From: Lepeophtheirus salmonis
Taxonomy: Eukaryota; Arthropoda; Copepoda; Siphonostomatoida; Caligidae
NCBI RefSeq assembly: GCF_016086655.4
Contig: NC_052132.2
Span: forward strand, 6,078,805 to 6,142,804
Reading direction: 5' to 3'
Length of the DNA: 64,000 bases
Part shown: one piece after another, positions 34,600 to 46,301 of the stretch
Layout of the letters: each line of letters starts with the position of its first letter
Numbering within the stretch: the first letter of the stretch is position 1
The notes under the pieces: model-generated
What the model was told of the DNA's origin: nothing
The model's input: the letters and a program-made list of their open reading frames with translations, nothing else
Databases searched by the model: none
Translations under genes and position numbers: made by a program

Positions 34600-35990
34600 C
34601 CTTTTGACTGAAGAATGTATCGAATTTTCTATCTTCTATTTCTGCCGCTGAAACAAACACCTGTAGATAAACTTATTTTTTTAAATGAACGCTTAACCTT
34701 GAAGCTTTTTTTAATCCAATAAATTACTTTTTTTTAAAAAAACATTTAGCGAAAAATGCTCAGAACTTTTTACTTAACTTAATTTTTAAGCATATTGCAA
34801 ATAGGTTTTGAGTTGTATTTTCTCGATTCAATCAAAATCACGTTTTTCGTGATTTATTCATGCTGCTTTGATTCCCGACTTTGTAAATGATTCAATAGTT
34901 TTTGACTAACTACACTTGTCAACAAAATTCTACAAAATAGAAAAGAAAGTAAGAAGTGAAAAAAAAAAAAAAAAATGGCTTATCTATTTAACTTTTTAAA
35001 TGCCTCATCTAATTGGACATTTGATATGCTTGAAAATAATTAATTTTTAAAAAAACTTTACTTTTTCTTCAAATATTAAAAACTTTTTGAAATTAATTCC
35101 TCGTTTATTTGTTTATCTATTGATACTCACACAAATAGGAATAACACTCTTCAATATTAAGTAGGCTGAACCATTCGTTAGTGAATTGGAATTCTATACA
35201 CCCCATTTTTGAAAAAGTTGCTTTAAATCTGTTTAAAATGCTCCTGAAACATCTTTCAGAATAAATACAGCTTTTTGTTGCTGCAAATATTTATTTCTTG
35301 AAGCTTTTCGCAAATTTTTATATTTTTAATCAAGGTTGGGTGAATTTAATTAATCTGTTAACAATGAAGTCATTCTTTTGTTTTATCTATTATTATTCTT
35401 TTTTTAATTTATGGTTAATACATTGCTACAAATAAAACTCTTTAAAACAAAATTGGCATTAATAGTTAAGTCAAAAGATAAATAAAAGGATAATCACACT
35501 TCTAAGTTGAAATACATTTATTTATATTCTATTGGAACTACTCGGAGCTGTTAGTTAAACTAAAACACACAGCTTCTCAAAATATTTGTTATCCACATTT
35601 ATCGTTTAGTTATTTTTATGAATAACTAGGAAAGAGTACCTCCTGTTGCTGTAACAGAAGAAAGAGCGGGAAATCAAAATAACAATAGTAATGCAATTAA
35701 TTTAATGTTTAGATTCCTTAGGTGAAGGGGAACATTAGTTATAGAATTTGTATTATTATAGCTCATATTATGAATTTATAAAAAAATTGTTATAAACTAA
35801 AAAAAAAACAAATACATTTGTATTAAGAAAATTATCTAACTGAGAAGTCCATTATTTGTTTTTGAAAAAAAAAAAGGGCAAATAATTTTTTTTTTTTTTT
35901 TCAAATAACTATTTTGCACTAATTTTGTAATAAAAGTAGTCAAAAGTATTTATTGGCAATGTAAATAAGAGGAAAAAACTACCAAGGTTT
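34600..35990. other. Gene-free AT-rich stretch
   Basis: It holds several A or T runs (about 34960, 35889); no supported gene was found. Confidence 0.4.
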
Positions 35991-35995
35991 TTTTT

Positions 35996-36820
35996 GTACC
36001 GGGCCGTGCAAAATAATTTATCGATTTTTGTTCAGAACATATCGCGGACAATAATGACATTTCGAATGACTTGAGGAACAATTTATTCATACATTTTTAG
36101 AATAATAAAATAGTTTGTGATCAAATTTAATCAATGTAGTCCACCATTTGACTCAATGACACTGGTCAGGCGACGTCTGAAGCTGCCACAGACTTGCTGG
36201 ATGTAATTGGCGTCCATGGAGGCCCAGGCCTTGTTGACAGCAGCCTTTAAGGCATTTATGTTCTTGTGTCGTTTTTTTGCAGGCCTTGGTCTCCACGTGC
36301 GCCTAGATAGAGAAGTCTAGTGGGCTCAGATCTGGGCTCTGAGGGGACCAGTAGTCCTTGGGCCAAAAGTTCATGTTGTCCTTGAGCCACTCCTGAGCTT
36401 TCTTGGAAGCTTGGGCGGGTGCTCCATCTTGTTGGAAAACCCAAGGAGAGTTGCCGACTATGGATTTGATCCACGGAAGGACCTTGGACGCCAGAATCTT
36501 CACATAATCCTCCGCTGTTAGTCTGTAGCCAGTGGGGAACCATACTGGCTTCATGACCTTCCCGTTGGAGGCCACAAGACCCAACATCATCACCGAAGCA
36601 GGGTGCTTTGTTGTTGCCACATAGCGGTGCTTATCTTGTACATCTCAAAAGCTCACAAAACGGTCATTTTGCCTGTTGAAAACAGGATCGAGCGTAAAAG
36701 TTTACTCCTCTGAAAAAATGATGATGCGTCCAGATGAGCTCTTGATATCATTCAAGATTTTCTTGTTACGCTCAAGGTTGACTTCTCGCTGACGTTCAGT
36801 TAGCAGAGGGCGTTCAGTAC
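35996..36820 (-). mobile_element. Mariner-type element, 5'-truncated, best-preserved transposase of the window
   Basis: The transposase runs from about 36817 down to a TGA at 36133-36131. Blocks are RPLLTERQREVNLERNKKIL, IIIFSEE then a stop where FSDEKTF is expected, NRQNDRF, VMMLGLVASNGKVMKPVWFP, WVFQQDGAPAQASKKAQEW, WSPQSPDLSPLDFSI, a stop, AHVETKACKK, a one-base shift, INALKAAVNKAWASMDANYI and SFRRRLTSVIESNGG. The second and third catalytic aspartates remain; the first is E. Thirty-six residues separate the last two. The 3' end carries GGGCCGTGCAAAATAAT near 36000. The N-terminal third and 5' end are cut at about 36817. Confidence 0.9.
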
Positions 36821-36824
36821 TTAA

Positions 36825-37705
36825 TGAATTATTTATATTATTATAATGACTTAATTATAATTATTTTACGGAAAATTCAAAAAATATTGAATATAATTTT
36901 TTTTTTTTAAATTTATTCAAAATTGCAAACAGAGATTCAAAAGGACTTCATTTTACACATTTTAAGCTCATTAGGTATCTAAAAGTATTTTTTGTTGATT
37001 TGGGTATTTGTTTGAGATCTCCCAGACCATACTAACAGGATTCAAATTGATAAAAAATAATGAACACTGGTGTTTCCTTGTGTGTGAAAGCATTTTTTTT
37101 TAATTAATCATTTTTAATATTTATTATAAATTGGAGTACCTTAATTTCATAATTGGTTTGAGAAACCCCATTTTAATGATACTATTGCACACAATTTGTA
37201 GTAATTTGGAAGTTATGTTTTTACCTCTGCTTTTTTTTAATCACTAGATTACATCAAAACTTAAGGATGGATTTTGAAAAAAACCTTTTTTTGAAAATAT
37301 TATATAGTCACAGTAAGAGACCATTAAGTTTTGAGAGCTAAAGGTCAATTTAACATAAAAAGTAAAAATTAATAATCAACCACAATCTTGAAAAAAAATT
37401 GAGATACACAACTCTATTTCATTTTAAGAGGAGGTTTTGCACTCTAACAAGCCCTCTTTCTAGTTGTATACGTATCTCTTGTGTAATTCACATTATCAGA
37501 TTAAGTAAAAAGTTGTGTATCTAAATATCCCTAGCCAAGCATTACTTACCATATTAGATAGGTCAATGACAATTTATGGAGAAAAGGGCGTGGATAGGTC
37601 CCATAAGTTTGGTGGAGTTATGTCATCGCTGGACAAAAAAAAATAATGACGTAGAGGCGTTGCAAGTATCAGTTTCGATACCAATTTAGTCGTGAGTCGA
37701 TAATA
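36825..37705. other. Gene-free AT-rich stretch
   Basis: No supported feature was found. Confidence 0.4.
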
Positions 37706-37710
37706 TTTTT

Positions 37711-37803
37711 GGCAAAGGACATTTAACCAAAGGCTGCTGTGCCGAACGGTTGTTTTACCAAAGAATAATTTGCCGAATGTACATTTTTTCGAAAGACAAT
37801 TTG
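37711..37803. repeat. Degenerate 16-bp minisatellite (GCCGAA type)
   Basis: About six units share the pattern TGCCGAANGNNCATTT, with ACCAAAGG and TTCGAAAG variants. Repeats of this kind occur scattered in many invertebrate genomes. The unit is irregular and clearly old. Confidence 0.55.
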
Positions 37804-37809
37804 AATCTT

Positions 37810-38745
37810 GGTTTTTTAAATTTTTTAGATGTTCCTTTAATTGTTCGGATAGAGTTGCACTGATTAAATAGAGGTATATATTGTATTAAAATTACTCAAA
37901 CTGACTAATAGGAATCTTCTTTGAAGTCCATATACATGAAGTATGTTTACTTCTCAAGGAACTATCGGGGCACGAACCGACGCACATTCAGCTCAAAAGA
38001 ACAATGACTCATTCTAGTTATTGATTTATCAAATTGTATTTATTAATAATTATTATGTAAACATAACATGTTAATATGCAGAAATGAACTGACAAACACG
38101 CATAGTATATTTTGCGTGTTCGTTAGTCCCTGTGTATTTTCCAATATGAATAATCTATCATTTCGAGTGTGTTGACACCTTAATAATTCGTGACTAAAAG
38201 GATTCTCATATAAATAATAAAATCATAAACATAGGTCGTACTAAAATTTAATAGTTATTATCGTAGTTATTTTTTAACGGATAAAAATAATATCGCATAA
38301 AATATGAAATATTATCTCTAATAGTTTTTTTCAAGATATACATAATATAAATTCAAAAAGGAATAAATATTGTCTTTAAGTACATAAATATATGTACATT
38401 CGTGTTTCAAATACAATTTATTTTATTGCCTTCAAGGATGGAAAGAAATAAGTAGTATAGCTTGAAAAATACAAATGTATGTTACAACTGGTTTACAGAT
38501 GAAAATAACTAGATTGTAAATTGCTAAATATTTTGAATACATTAGATTATGTATATTTCTGATGTAGCCGGAATCTGAGATGACTTTGCTTTCAAATATT
38601 TATCTTTATTAAATTATATCAAATATTGATAATCGAATGGGAACTTAGTTGAGGGCATACATCTGATAAAATCATTTTTCCTAATTAAGATCAATTATTC
38701 GTTTTTAACCTTTTTTTGTGACCTTATCACAAATTTTATCTGAGT
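37810..38745. other. Gene-free AT-rich stretch
   Basis: No supported feature was found. Confidence 0.35.
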
Positions 38746-38752
38746 GATGTAC

Positions 38753-39494
38753 TGAGCTAGGCAACAAAACGTGGACTGTCAATTAATGTTAATAATCTCA
38801 TTCATATAGGAAGGTTTAGTGATCATTTATTAACATTCTGGTACAGCCATTTTGTTTGTGCATAAACAAACTATGATAAACATTTTGTCATCATGAGTGA
38901 GCAAAAAGCCCAGAGGCAATGTGCCTCAGATCTTCTTAATACTCAAGATCTAATGTGTGTATCGCACAAATCATCCGTTCCTGACAATGTTTCTCGGCAA
39001 TGTGAAGAATATACCTCTGTTTTTCTTCAAAGTCAGGGAGAAAATCGTACAGGAGGCCTACTAAAAAGTTCTACGCTAATAACATCCTATCATGGCTGAA
39101 GGCCATCTATCCGAAGGATAACTACTAGTGAACTAAGGAAGGCATATCTTCTCATACGTCCCCCAAGTGCCAAAAGGTCAGCGCCGATAAAACGGCGTGA
39201 TTCTGGTAAATGTGACAATTTCCAAGGGAAATTTGAACACATATTACTTTGCTGTGCGGGACACTGTGAGAAGAGAAACCAACAAAGCTCCACACCCAAA
39301 TGTGGACTCATTCAATGCCGCCATAGTGGCTACGCAGGATAATTTATCTGAAGAGTTTGCCATCACTACCTACAAAGTTTTCTTGTGACATGTAAAGGAT
39401 GAAGATGTATATTTTGTTATTATTGAAAATAAAATAATATTGAAGTATCTCTAAAGCAACTTCTGGAGTATACATTTTGCTGCACAACCCTGTT
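38753..39494 (+). mobile_element. Non-autonomous mariner-type element with both ends
   Basis: The left end GAGCTAGGCAACAAAACGTG is mirrored, with mismatches, by TACATTTTGCTGCACAACCC at the right. An ATG at 38893 opens MSEQKAQRQCASDLLNTQ, a mariner-like N-terminus. After about 300 bases a shifted frame reads YYFAVRDTVRRETNKAP, HPNVDSFNAAIVATQDNLSE and FAITTYKVF with a stop at 39386. This joins the N-terminus to the C-terminal region following the third catalytic site; the catalytic core is deleted. Confidence 0.7.
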
Positions 39495-39720
39495 TCTCAA
39501 TTAACTAAAAAATATATAAAATTTTGCGTGGTCTTCACCTTTTATCTCTCAAAATTTAATGACCTTTCATCGTTAACAAAAACTTTCTCCTAAATTTCAA
39601 TACATCAAAATTTAACCTTTTCTTTAATCTGACTTATGAACAAATTCTACTATCAATATGGTAATGGTACTTATGGCTATCTTCATATTTTTTCTACTAA
39701 AATAACTCCATTTTGTATAT

Positions 39721-40850
39721 TACAGGGAGCGGGGATCAAATTGTCGCCTACTTTAAACCTTGATAACTTAAAGACGACATTATCAAATAAAAACTGGTTA
39801 CCAAGTAGGAAATCTATTCTCGTCAGCTGGCGATACGTAGTTCAGTTAGCATCATGCCGTCATCATATGAAGAGATAAAGAGCTATAAGTGGAACGAGGA
39901 GCTTTCGAGGTCCGCCGTAGTCATGGCATTGGTTAATAATGGAGGTGAAATCTCCAATTCAACGATTGCTTCAACCTTAGGAGTGAATTTAGAGACTGTT
40001 CAGCGTATCCGTTAGAAGCTAAAGGACACCTGGGATGTTGATGCCACCATAAAGAGGGCACCCAAGGAGGAGGGTTTCGACAGGAAGGTCAGGGACACCA
40101 ACTTTGTCGACAAGGTGAAAAAGATGGTTGAGGATGACCCTACCAGGTCCATGAAGGCCATGGCGAGGGATCTGGGCTGCCAGATGGTTGAGGATGGCCC
40201 TACCAGGTCCATGAAGGCCATGGCGAGGGATCTGGGCTGCCATGAGAAAACAATAAAGGACTGTGTATATGAGGATTTAATATGCTCAAAGACAAGCCAC
40301 TAGTCATTATCTTCTCAGAAGTTGTTTAAGATCAACAGGGTGTCATATAGCCAAACAGACCATCATATTTAGGATTTTGACCCGAGTAAAGTACCTGCAA
40401 AAGTGAAATTAACATTTTAAACAAAGAATTCGGCATTGTTCATGGTTTGGGTGACTTTGTTTCCGATGGGAAGAAGTTCCCACCTATCTTCAATTGGAAC
40501 AATCAGAAGGTCACATCTGAAATATATATCACGCTGCTTCGGAAACACGTAGTTCAACGGAACAAAAATAATGTTCCAACAATATGGAGTTCCTGTCACA
40601 CGAGACAAAAAGTTCTGGAGGTTAACTTTGATAATACCATCTAGGCGTTGGACGCAGGATCTGCCTTCAACAAGTCTCATGGATCTGTGAGATCTTTTGG
40701 AGTGCACCATCAAGGCTGCATGGGCTTATTTGTCAGAAGACTACATTCATAAGGGTTGCCTTCAGTAAAAGGGTGGAAGCTGTTATTGAGGCCGACAGCG
40801 GCCATATTGGTTGAAAAAATGTTGATTTCAGTTATTATTCACTTGAAATA
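39721..40850 (+). mobile_element. Mariner-type element with N-terminal and partial catalytic regions
   Basis: A left end TACAGGGAGCGGGGATCAAA precedes an ATG at 39854. The frame reads MPSSYEEIKSYKWNEELSRS, SNSTIASTLGVNLETVQRIR (helix-turn-helix), a stop, then KLKDTWDVDATIKRAP and MVEDDPTRSMKAMARDLGC, the last repeated in tandem. After a stop near 40303 come DFVSDGKKFPPIFNW and YITLLRKHVV (about 40460-40560). The C-terminal pieces are TIKAAWAYLSEDYIHKG and FSKRVEAVIEADSGHIG, ending at 40814. First and second catalytic motifs are not recognisable. I found no clear right terminus. Confidence 0.75.
40124..40243 (+). repeat. 60-bp in-frame tandem duplication in the transposase
   Basis: Units 40124-40183 and 40184-40243 differ at only two positions I can see (GATGACC/GATGGCC and the last base). 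Each encodes a 20-residue block beginning MVEDxPTRSMKAMARD. The unit length is a multiple of three, so the frame is kept. Near identity implies the duplication is much younger than the stops around it, or arose late in the element's life. Confidence 0.9.
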
Positions 40851-40854
40851 ACTT

Positions 40855-41448
40855 TAATTGTATAGTGCTGTCTTCAGGAACTAGTTTTTTATAAGGTTTG
40901 AAAAACAATCTGAACTGTAAACTTAAATGTGACATATGGGCTATATTAATAAAGCAAATTTTGTCTAAAGATAACTATTTTTTAACAAGGAGTTTGTGGA
41001 GCTTATAAGCCATAAGCTAAAAGAGGAAAATCAGGCTAGAGAAATATTAGTGGGGTGGGCGTGGTTTTATTCCAGAGGCGAGCTTCTAAAGTATTTTTGG
41101 AGAAACCGTCAGTTGCTATTATTTTGCAGTTAGAAATACACACAGTCTGTAAAAAATTAATATTCCCAAAAAATGATTTGACAAAGTATTTTAATAAATT
41201 AATTATAATTTAGTTACTGAGTTTTCATTGTTGTGCTTTATGAAAATCAGTGAATTGTTTTAGTTTATAATATTCAGAAAAAAACATTATACTAATTTTA
41301 GTAATTTAAAATTCCCAGAATTCTTTGAACACAAATAACCCAACGTCTAAAGATCCAAAAAAGCTCAAATTGAACCCATAAAAATGGGTGTTTCTCAAAT
41401 ATCCTAAATTAATATGATTTGTTTTAATCAAGTAAATGGAACTGGATT
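40855..41448. other. Gene-free stretch
   Basis: No supported feature was found. Confidence 0.3.
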
Positions 41449-41451
41449 TAT

Positions 41452-42392
41452 ACCAAGTGGTTCATCTAAATATTTACTCTTTGAATTTTAAACTTTAACA
41501 AGATATAATTTATTAACAAACTATAGAATTTGAACAAAATTAATACTATCAATAGATGTGAATGTAAGCTCTTAATAATTATTGTAACTGCTCTGAGCGG
41601 CAATTATTGCTTCCATACGGCGGAAGGCGTGTCACCCATTGAAGATGTAGCCCTCTGTCATGGCGTCCTAGTGCGGGCTGACAGTGGATTTTAGGGCCTC
41701 TGTGTTTGGATGACAGTTAATGCAGGTATTCCCAATGACATGCATCCAAAAGGTGTAGTCAAAAGTGTTAGCGTCAGGGCTATAGGGGGCCAAAATTGTC
41801 AAAAAAGAGTTCAAAGTAACTCTAAATACTCATTCAATAGAGTCTTGCAGCGGAGGGGATGGGTTTCTTTCATTCTGATGTCAAAAATGACCTTTCTACC
41901 CTCACAAGGCTCTTTCCAACCACTTTTTGATAGTTCTCTGGAGAGGTTGGTGTGAAACCCTGAGATCTCTTGCATGGTTCTCCCTCATAGACGTGAGGAG
42001 ATTGGCTTGTGGTGTTTTTTTCTTTTCTTTTTTGAAAGAGTTAAAAAAAAACAAAAAAAAAACACCTTATTCTAGAATATCCTTACTTATACTCTTAAAA
42101 ACAAAAATTAACGATCTTACAGAATTCTTGAAAAATGTCACTTATTTCCAGCTTAATTACTTCACGGACAGATAAATAGCACCCCCTCTCTATCAAAGTT
42201 TTCTTCTCTTCTCCTGGGCTCCATTACTTAAGCTCCTTCGGATTCATGTTTGACTTTTTAAAAGAGCCCTTCTTCCTCTCCAACGTTTCAGACTTGTTGA
42301 CGGTTAGAAGGTTGTCCTGCTGAAGTGTGCATATGGAAATTCGTAGATCACGTTGATTGAATTAGTAAGTGTTCAATGGACATCTCGGAAAC
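41452..42392 (-). mobile_element. Non-autonomous mariner-type element, family M1 copy 3 (with an insertion)
   Basis: Minus strand: the start near 42392 (TCCATTGAACACTTACTAAT) corresponds to the left end of copy 1, and the far end near 41452 (GAACCACTTGG) to its right end. Coding pieces are QANLLTSMRENHARDLRVSH, KETHPLRCKTLLNEY, then across the same internal deletion WPPYSPDANTFDYTFWMHV, HPNTEALKSTV and MEAIIAAQ. The last catalytic site is FDY. Bases about 42015-42190 interrupt the order seen in copy 1; part of them is an imperfect A/T inverted repeat at 42015-42065. Confidence 0.75.
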
Positions 42393-42394
42393 CC

Positions 42395-42975
42395 AAAAAC
42401 CATCCTTTTTCAGACTTTTGGATAATTGCCAATTAATTATTAATTAATCAATCTACACTTATAAAATAAGATTTTTTCAAATACAATTTTTGTATCTTTT
42501 TGTGAATAATTACTGTCCCTCAAAAACATTTAATAAAAAGTTATTTCAGGAGAAACAGAAAATTATGAAAAAATCACTGGGTTTTAAAATAACAAAGTTT
42601 GGTTTATTTAGAATATAGACAATGAGCAATACTGAGTCCTTGTTCTAATATTAAACATATAATAGAGTGATCATGTTTTTCATATAAAGCTGAATGATAA
42701 AAAGTAGGATATTTAATTAAACGCTTTGTATGTATAAAAGTCTTGACTTTCTTTATATCTATATATAGTCTGAAGATATTGTGTTATTGTAGCTTTAAAA
42801 ATTTAGAGTGCTTCAATTGTCTAAAATCCCCCAGGCCTCCCTAATATATCTGCAAAAGGATTATTTGATTTATCTTGGACAAATAAATGATAAACAGAAG
42901 ATGTTTGTATTTATTTTTATTTCAAGAGAGTGTTTGTATATTGGATTTTCTATGTCATATTAATGTAATATTGCA
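42395..42975. other. Gene-free AT-rich stretch
   Basis: No supported feature was found. Confidence 0.35.
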
Positions 42976-42984
42976 TATATATAT

Positions 42985-43150
42985 ATATACAAGGTGGGGT
43001 AGTAAAATGTGAACTGAAGATGTTGCTATAGAAATACTTGAATAATAACAATAAAAGATATATTTTTCAAGCTTGATCAATCAATATACCCACCTTCAGT
43101 GTCAATTGCAGACTTTACACGTCAACAAAAGGCCAATCATTCATGACTAC
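42985..43150 (-). pseudogene. Mariner-type element, C-terminal end and terminal repeat
   Basis: An end ACAAGGTGGGGTAGTAAAAT follows an (AT)n target-like run. About 70 bases further in, the minus strand ends with RVKSAIDTEGGYID and a TGA at 43083-43081. EGGYIx at the C-terminus is characteristic of mariner transposases. Nothing convincing continues upstream of about 43150. Confidence 0.55.
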
Positions 43151-43154
43151 AAAT

Positions 43155-43535
43155 ATCAATAACTGTTAAAAGCCAAAGCGGCCCCCTATAGCTAAAATAA
43201 TTAATTCTATTGATTATTTTAATGCCACATGTTTATATATTTATTTTTTTCGCCCCGTGGCATAATGAAGGCATGTAAAACGAGACTTATATAGTTAGTA
43301 TTTTATAAAAAAAAAAAAAAATATTATAGTTAGTTAAAGTAATGAATTTAAGAAAATAATTTTAAAATTTTATAAATAAAGTAAAAGTCTAAATTTATCA
43401 AATAAGATAATACCAAAATGTAAATAATATATTAAGAAGGTTGTTTAGTTATATATCAAAAAGAGACTGGTGTATCAAAAAACCACCATACGAATAATTA
43501 TGTATTTGGTAATGGGCAAAAAAAGAAATCCATAT
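43155..43535. other. Gene-free AT-rich stretch
   Basis: No supported feature was found. Confidence 0.35.
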
Positions 43536-43539
43536 TTTT

Positions 43540-44510
43540 TTTTCTAGTGAAAAATAATTGATTTTCATTAAAATATTGGATTCGTAGATAAAATAAAGTT
43601 TTTAGAAATTTGTATATTTGACATATAGGAATGAATGTTCAGCAAAAATATCTGTCATTTTCTAAATCAAAAATTTAGAATTTTCTATATTTAAAGAGAA
43701 ATTCAAGTTTTTAGCTAATTTCGATTTGACAATTATTTGACGCAAATAAAAGATGGAATTCTCACCCATACACATATTTTAAATGTTATTTGGAGTTTAT
43801 AAGAAACTTTTAATATAATTTTCTAAAAAAATTTTTCATGAAAAATTGTTGATTTTTGAAATTTTTCTAAAACACTTTACTTTTTTTTATTGTTTTAAAA
43901 TATTTTTTGAGAAGCTGTGGCTTTTTGAATTTTGTTCCAAAAAATTTAATAATTGAATTTTTAAAAAAAAAGAATAAATAATGAAAAATTTGGATTTATA
44001 TAAAAAGTAAATTAAAAAATTTGGATTTATATAAAAAGTAAAAAATTTAAATTTAATTTTAGAAATATATATTTACTATAAGTTTAATATTTGTAATTTT
44101 TTTCCAAAAAATAGAATATTTTAGAAAAAACTGCAAATTTTTGAAATTTTTTCCAAAATATTTAAGAATGTAAATTTAATTTATAAATTTTTTTCCAAAA
44201 AATTATATTTTTAATATAGAAGTGTGGATTTTTGAATTTTTTTTTTAAATTTAATAATTGAAATTTAATTTTTGAATTTTGTTTCGAAAAACTTTTTTTT
44301 TTAATTTTTTTCAAATACAATTAGTTTTTTCAATTTTTAAAAATTACAGAACTATAGATTTTTAAATTTTTTTCCAAAAGTTATGTATATGTAAAAAAAT
44401 GAAATTTTAGAAATGTTATTGCTAAAAATTTAATATTTACAATTTAATTTTTGAACATTTCTTCTAAAAAAATGAATATTTTCTGTCGAACTGTAGATTT
44501 TTGAATGATA
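43540..44510. repeat. Long T/A-rich repeat body
   Basis: Irregular reiterations of AATTTTTTTCCAAAAAA and TTTTTGAATTTT run for almost 1 kb. An exact 31-bp tandem copy occurs at 43984-44046. The style matches the T-rich bodies at 10140-10430 and 48060-48420, so it may be an expanded internal part of the same family. Confidence 0.4.
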
Positions 44511-44514
44511 GCCT

Positions 44515-45285
44515 CAGTAAATTGTAATGTTGATATAATTAAATAGATAAATATTAGAGAGTAGTTTTCTATGAAATATTATTTTTGTGACGTCTACTCT
44601 TGTTATAAGAAATATATAATGCATTCAATAATAATATACGAACTGTGTATTTACACCCTGTACAAAATAACAAAAAACAAAAACAGATATGGGAATATGT
44701 ATGTATTTTTTTGTATTTTTTTAATGCTTATATGAATGTACAAATTCCCCTTCTATTTATTTAGCCTAATACTAGATCTTTCCTACCAACAAATGAAATT
44801 ATTTATTGTTTTGAGTACACATTGTGGAAATAACATCATCAACAAGCTTTTTAACAAAAGATACATTTGGGTGATGAGCAAACTGAAAAATATATTTTCC
44901 ACAAGGTGGTGTGACTGTATTTAGTTTGGAGGCGTAACATGCAATTTCCTTGCAACGTGTCCAAAAGTGCATGCAAATTCTTTGTTCTCAAATTGCGTCA
45001 TTAATAAATAACATGCGTAATTACTTTAATTATTAAGTATTCTTTCAAAATATTTTTGTCCAACAAAGGGGAAAATAAGTCAAAATGTATTGTCAGATTA
45101 TACCTATAAGTATTAGAAAAAATTTTAAGGTATATTTTTTGCGATGGCTGAGCAAAGGTATGCTAAATTTCAATAATTGGATATTTAATAACTATTATAT
45201 TCTTATTTTCTCTAAATAATATAATATATGCTAGAACTTTCCTTAAAATTTCAAGATTTATTTTGGTGATATGTAATTGAACTGT
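44515..45285. other. Gene-free AT-rich stretch
   Basis: No supported feature was found. Confidence 0.35.
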
Positions 45286-45296
45286 TATGTGTCCAA

Positions 45297-46158
45297 AAAG
45301 CGGCCCTATGAGGATATACTAACATTTTTTACATACTTTAGTTTTCTTACAACAACCTAAATATTGGATATTTTAGAATATGACGAAGTTCTATTTGATG
45401 TTTACATTCAACCTCCAGATGTTAATGAACTAACAACAGATGAAGATTCTGGTGATGAAGATGTTTTTTCAGCTTCTAACCTCAATAAAAATTAGTTGGT
45501 GGCTGAAATTGAGTTTGAAAATCCCAACAGGGATGATTTTCCTCCTTCATCTAAATATTTTTGGCGAAAGTGGACCAAAACTGTCGATCATCTGAATCAT
45601 GAAAAATAATTTAGTTTTTTGATACCTCTGTTTATGAAGAACTTTATCCACAAAGTATTTTTGAGCTTTTCTTTTCGGATGATTTATGCTTTTGATAATC
45701 AAAGAAAGCGATTCATTAGGTTGACTCTTAAAAATTTGTCCCTAAATCCAATTTAGTTAGAAGAGTTTAAGGTTTCCATTAGAATCCTTATAACCTCTGG
45801 ATACAATAAACTACCTACCAAGCCAATGTACAGGTCAAACTGTGAGGGTATGACAAATTTAGCAATAATAATTCTATGCAGATGGCAGATTCGAATACAT
45901 CATGAAAGTTTAATATTTAAAACCAAATAATGATCTCGTAAAAACTGATAAATTAAAAAAAAAAAAAAATTAGCATCCTGTCCGATACTTAAAAAAATGC
46001 GTAGAGCATTATATCCCGACAAAATTTTTGTACCTTAATGAATTAATGATTCAATATTTTGGCAGAAATTGATGTCAGCAAACGAAATAAGCCAATCCGA
46101 TTCAGATTTAAAATTTGGTGCCGAAACTCAGATTCTGGGTATTGTGTTAACTTATAAT
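45297..46158 (+). pseudogene. piggyBac-type transposase, decayed N-terminal to catalytic part
   Basis: The frame from about 45375 reads EYDEVLFDVYIQPPDVNELT then TDEDSGDEDVFSASN, the acidic N-terminus of PGBD proteins. Next come LYPQSIFELFFSDDL (about 45635) and EEFKVSIRILITSGYNKLP with TKPMYRSN (45760-45840), matching the conserved F/L-rich piggyBac block. RFEYIMKV and KPNNDLVKTDKL follow (about 45885-45950). Then NELMIQYFGRN (about 46035) sits where DESMxxYFGR carries the first catalytic D, here changed to N. KPIRFRFKIWC and DSGYCVNL (to 46156) end the relic. At least four stops or shifts break it. The C-terminal half is missing, and no TTAA-flanked termini were found. Confidence 0.85.
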
Positions 46159-46301
46159 AAATGTATTAAATAATATTATGATTAAGAGTGCTTTGTAATT
46201 TTGCTAAAAGACAGCATAATACTCGATCGTATTGAAAACAAACAAATATACCGTGCCCTTGCAAATTTTTTGAGATAAATATGAACAAATTAAACCATGA
46301 T

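Noticed and set aside
36256..36543. Second minus-strand frame of 95 codons
   Set aside because: Out-of-frame shadow of the mariner transposase at 36131-36820.
40012..40243. Minus-strand frames with a repeated MAFMDLVG motif
   Set aside because: They are the antisense of the duplicated mariner block at 40124-40243.
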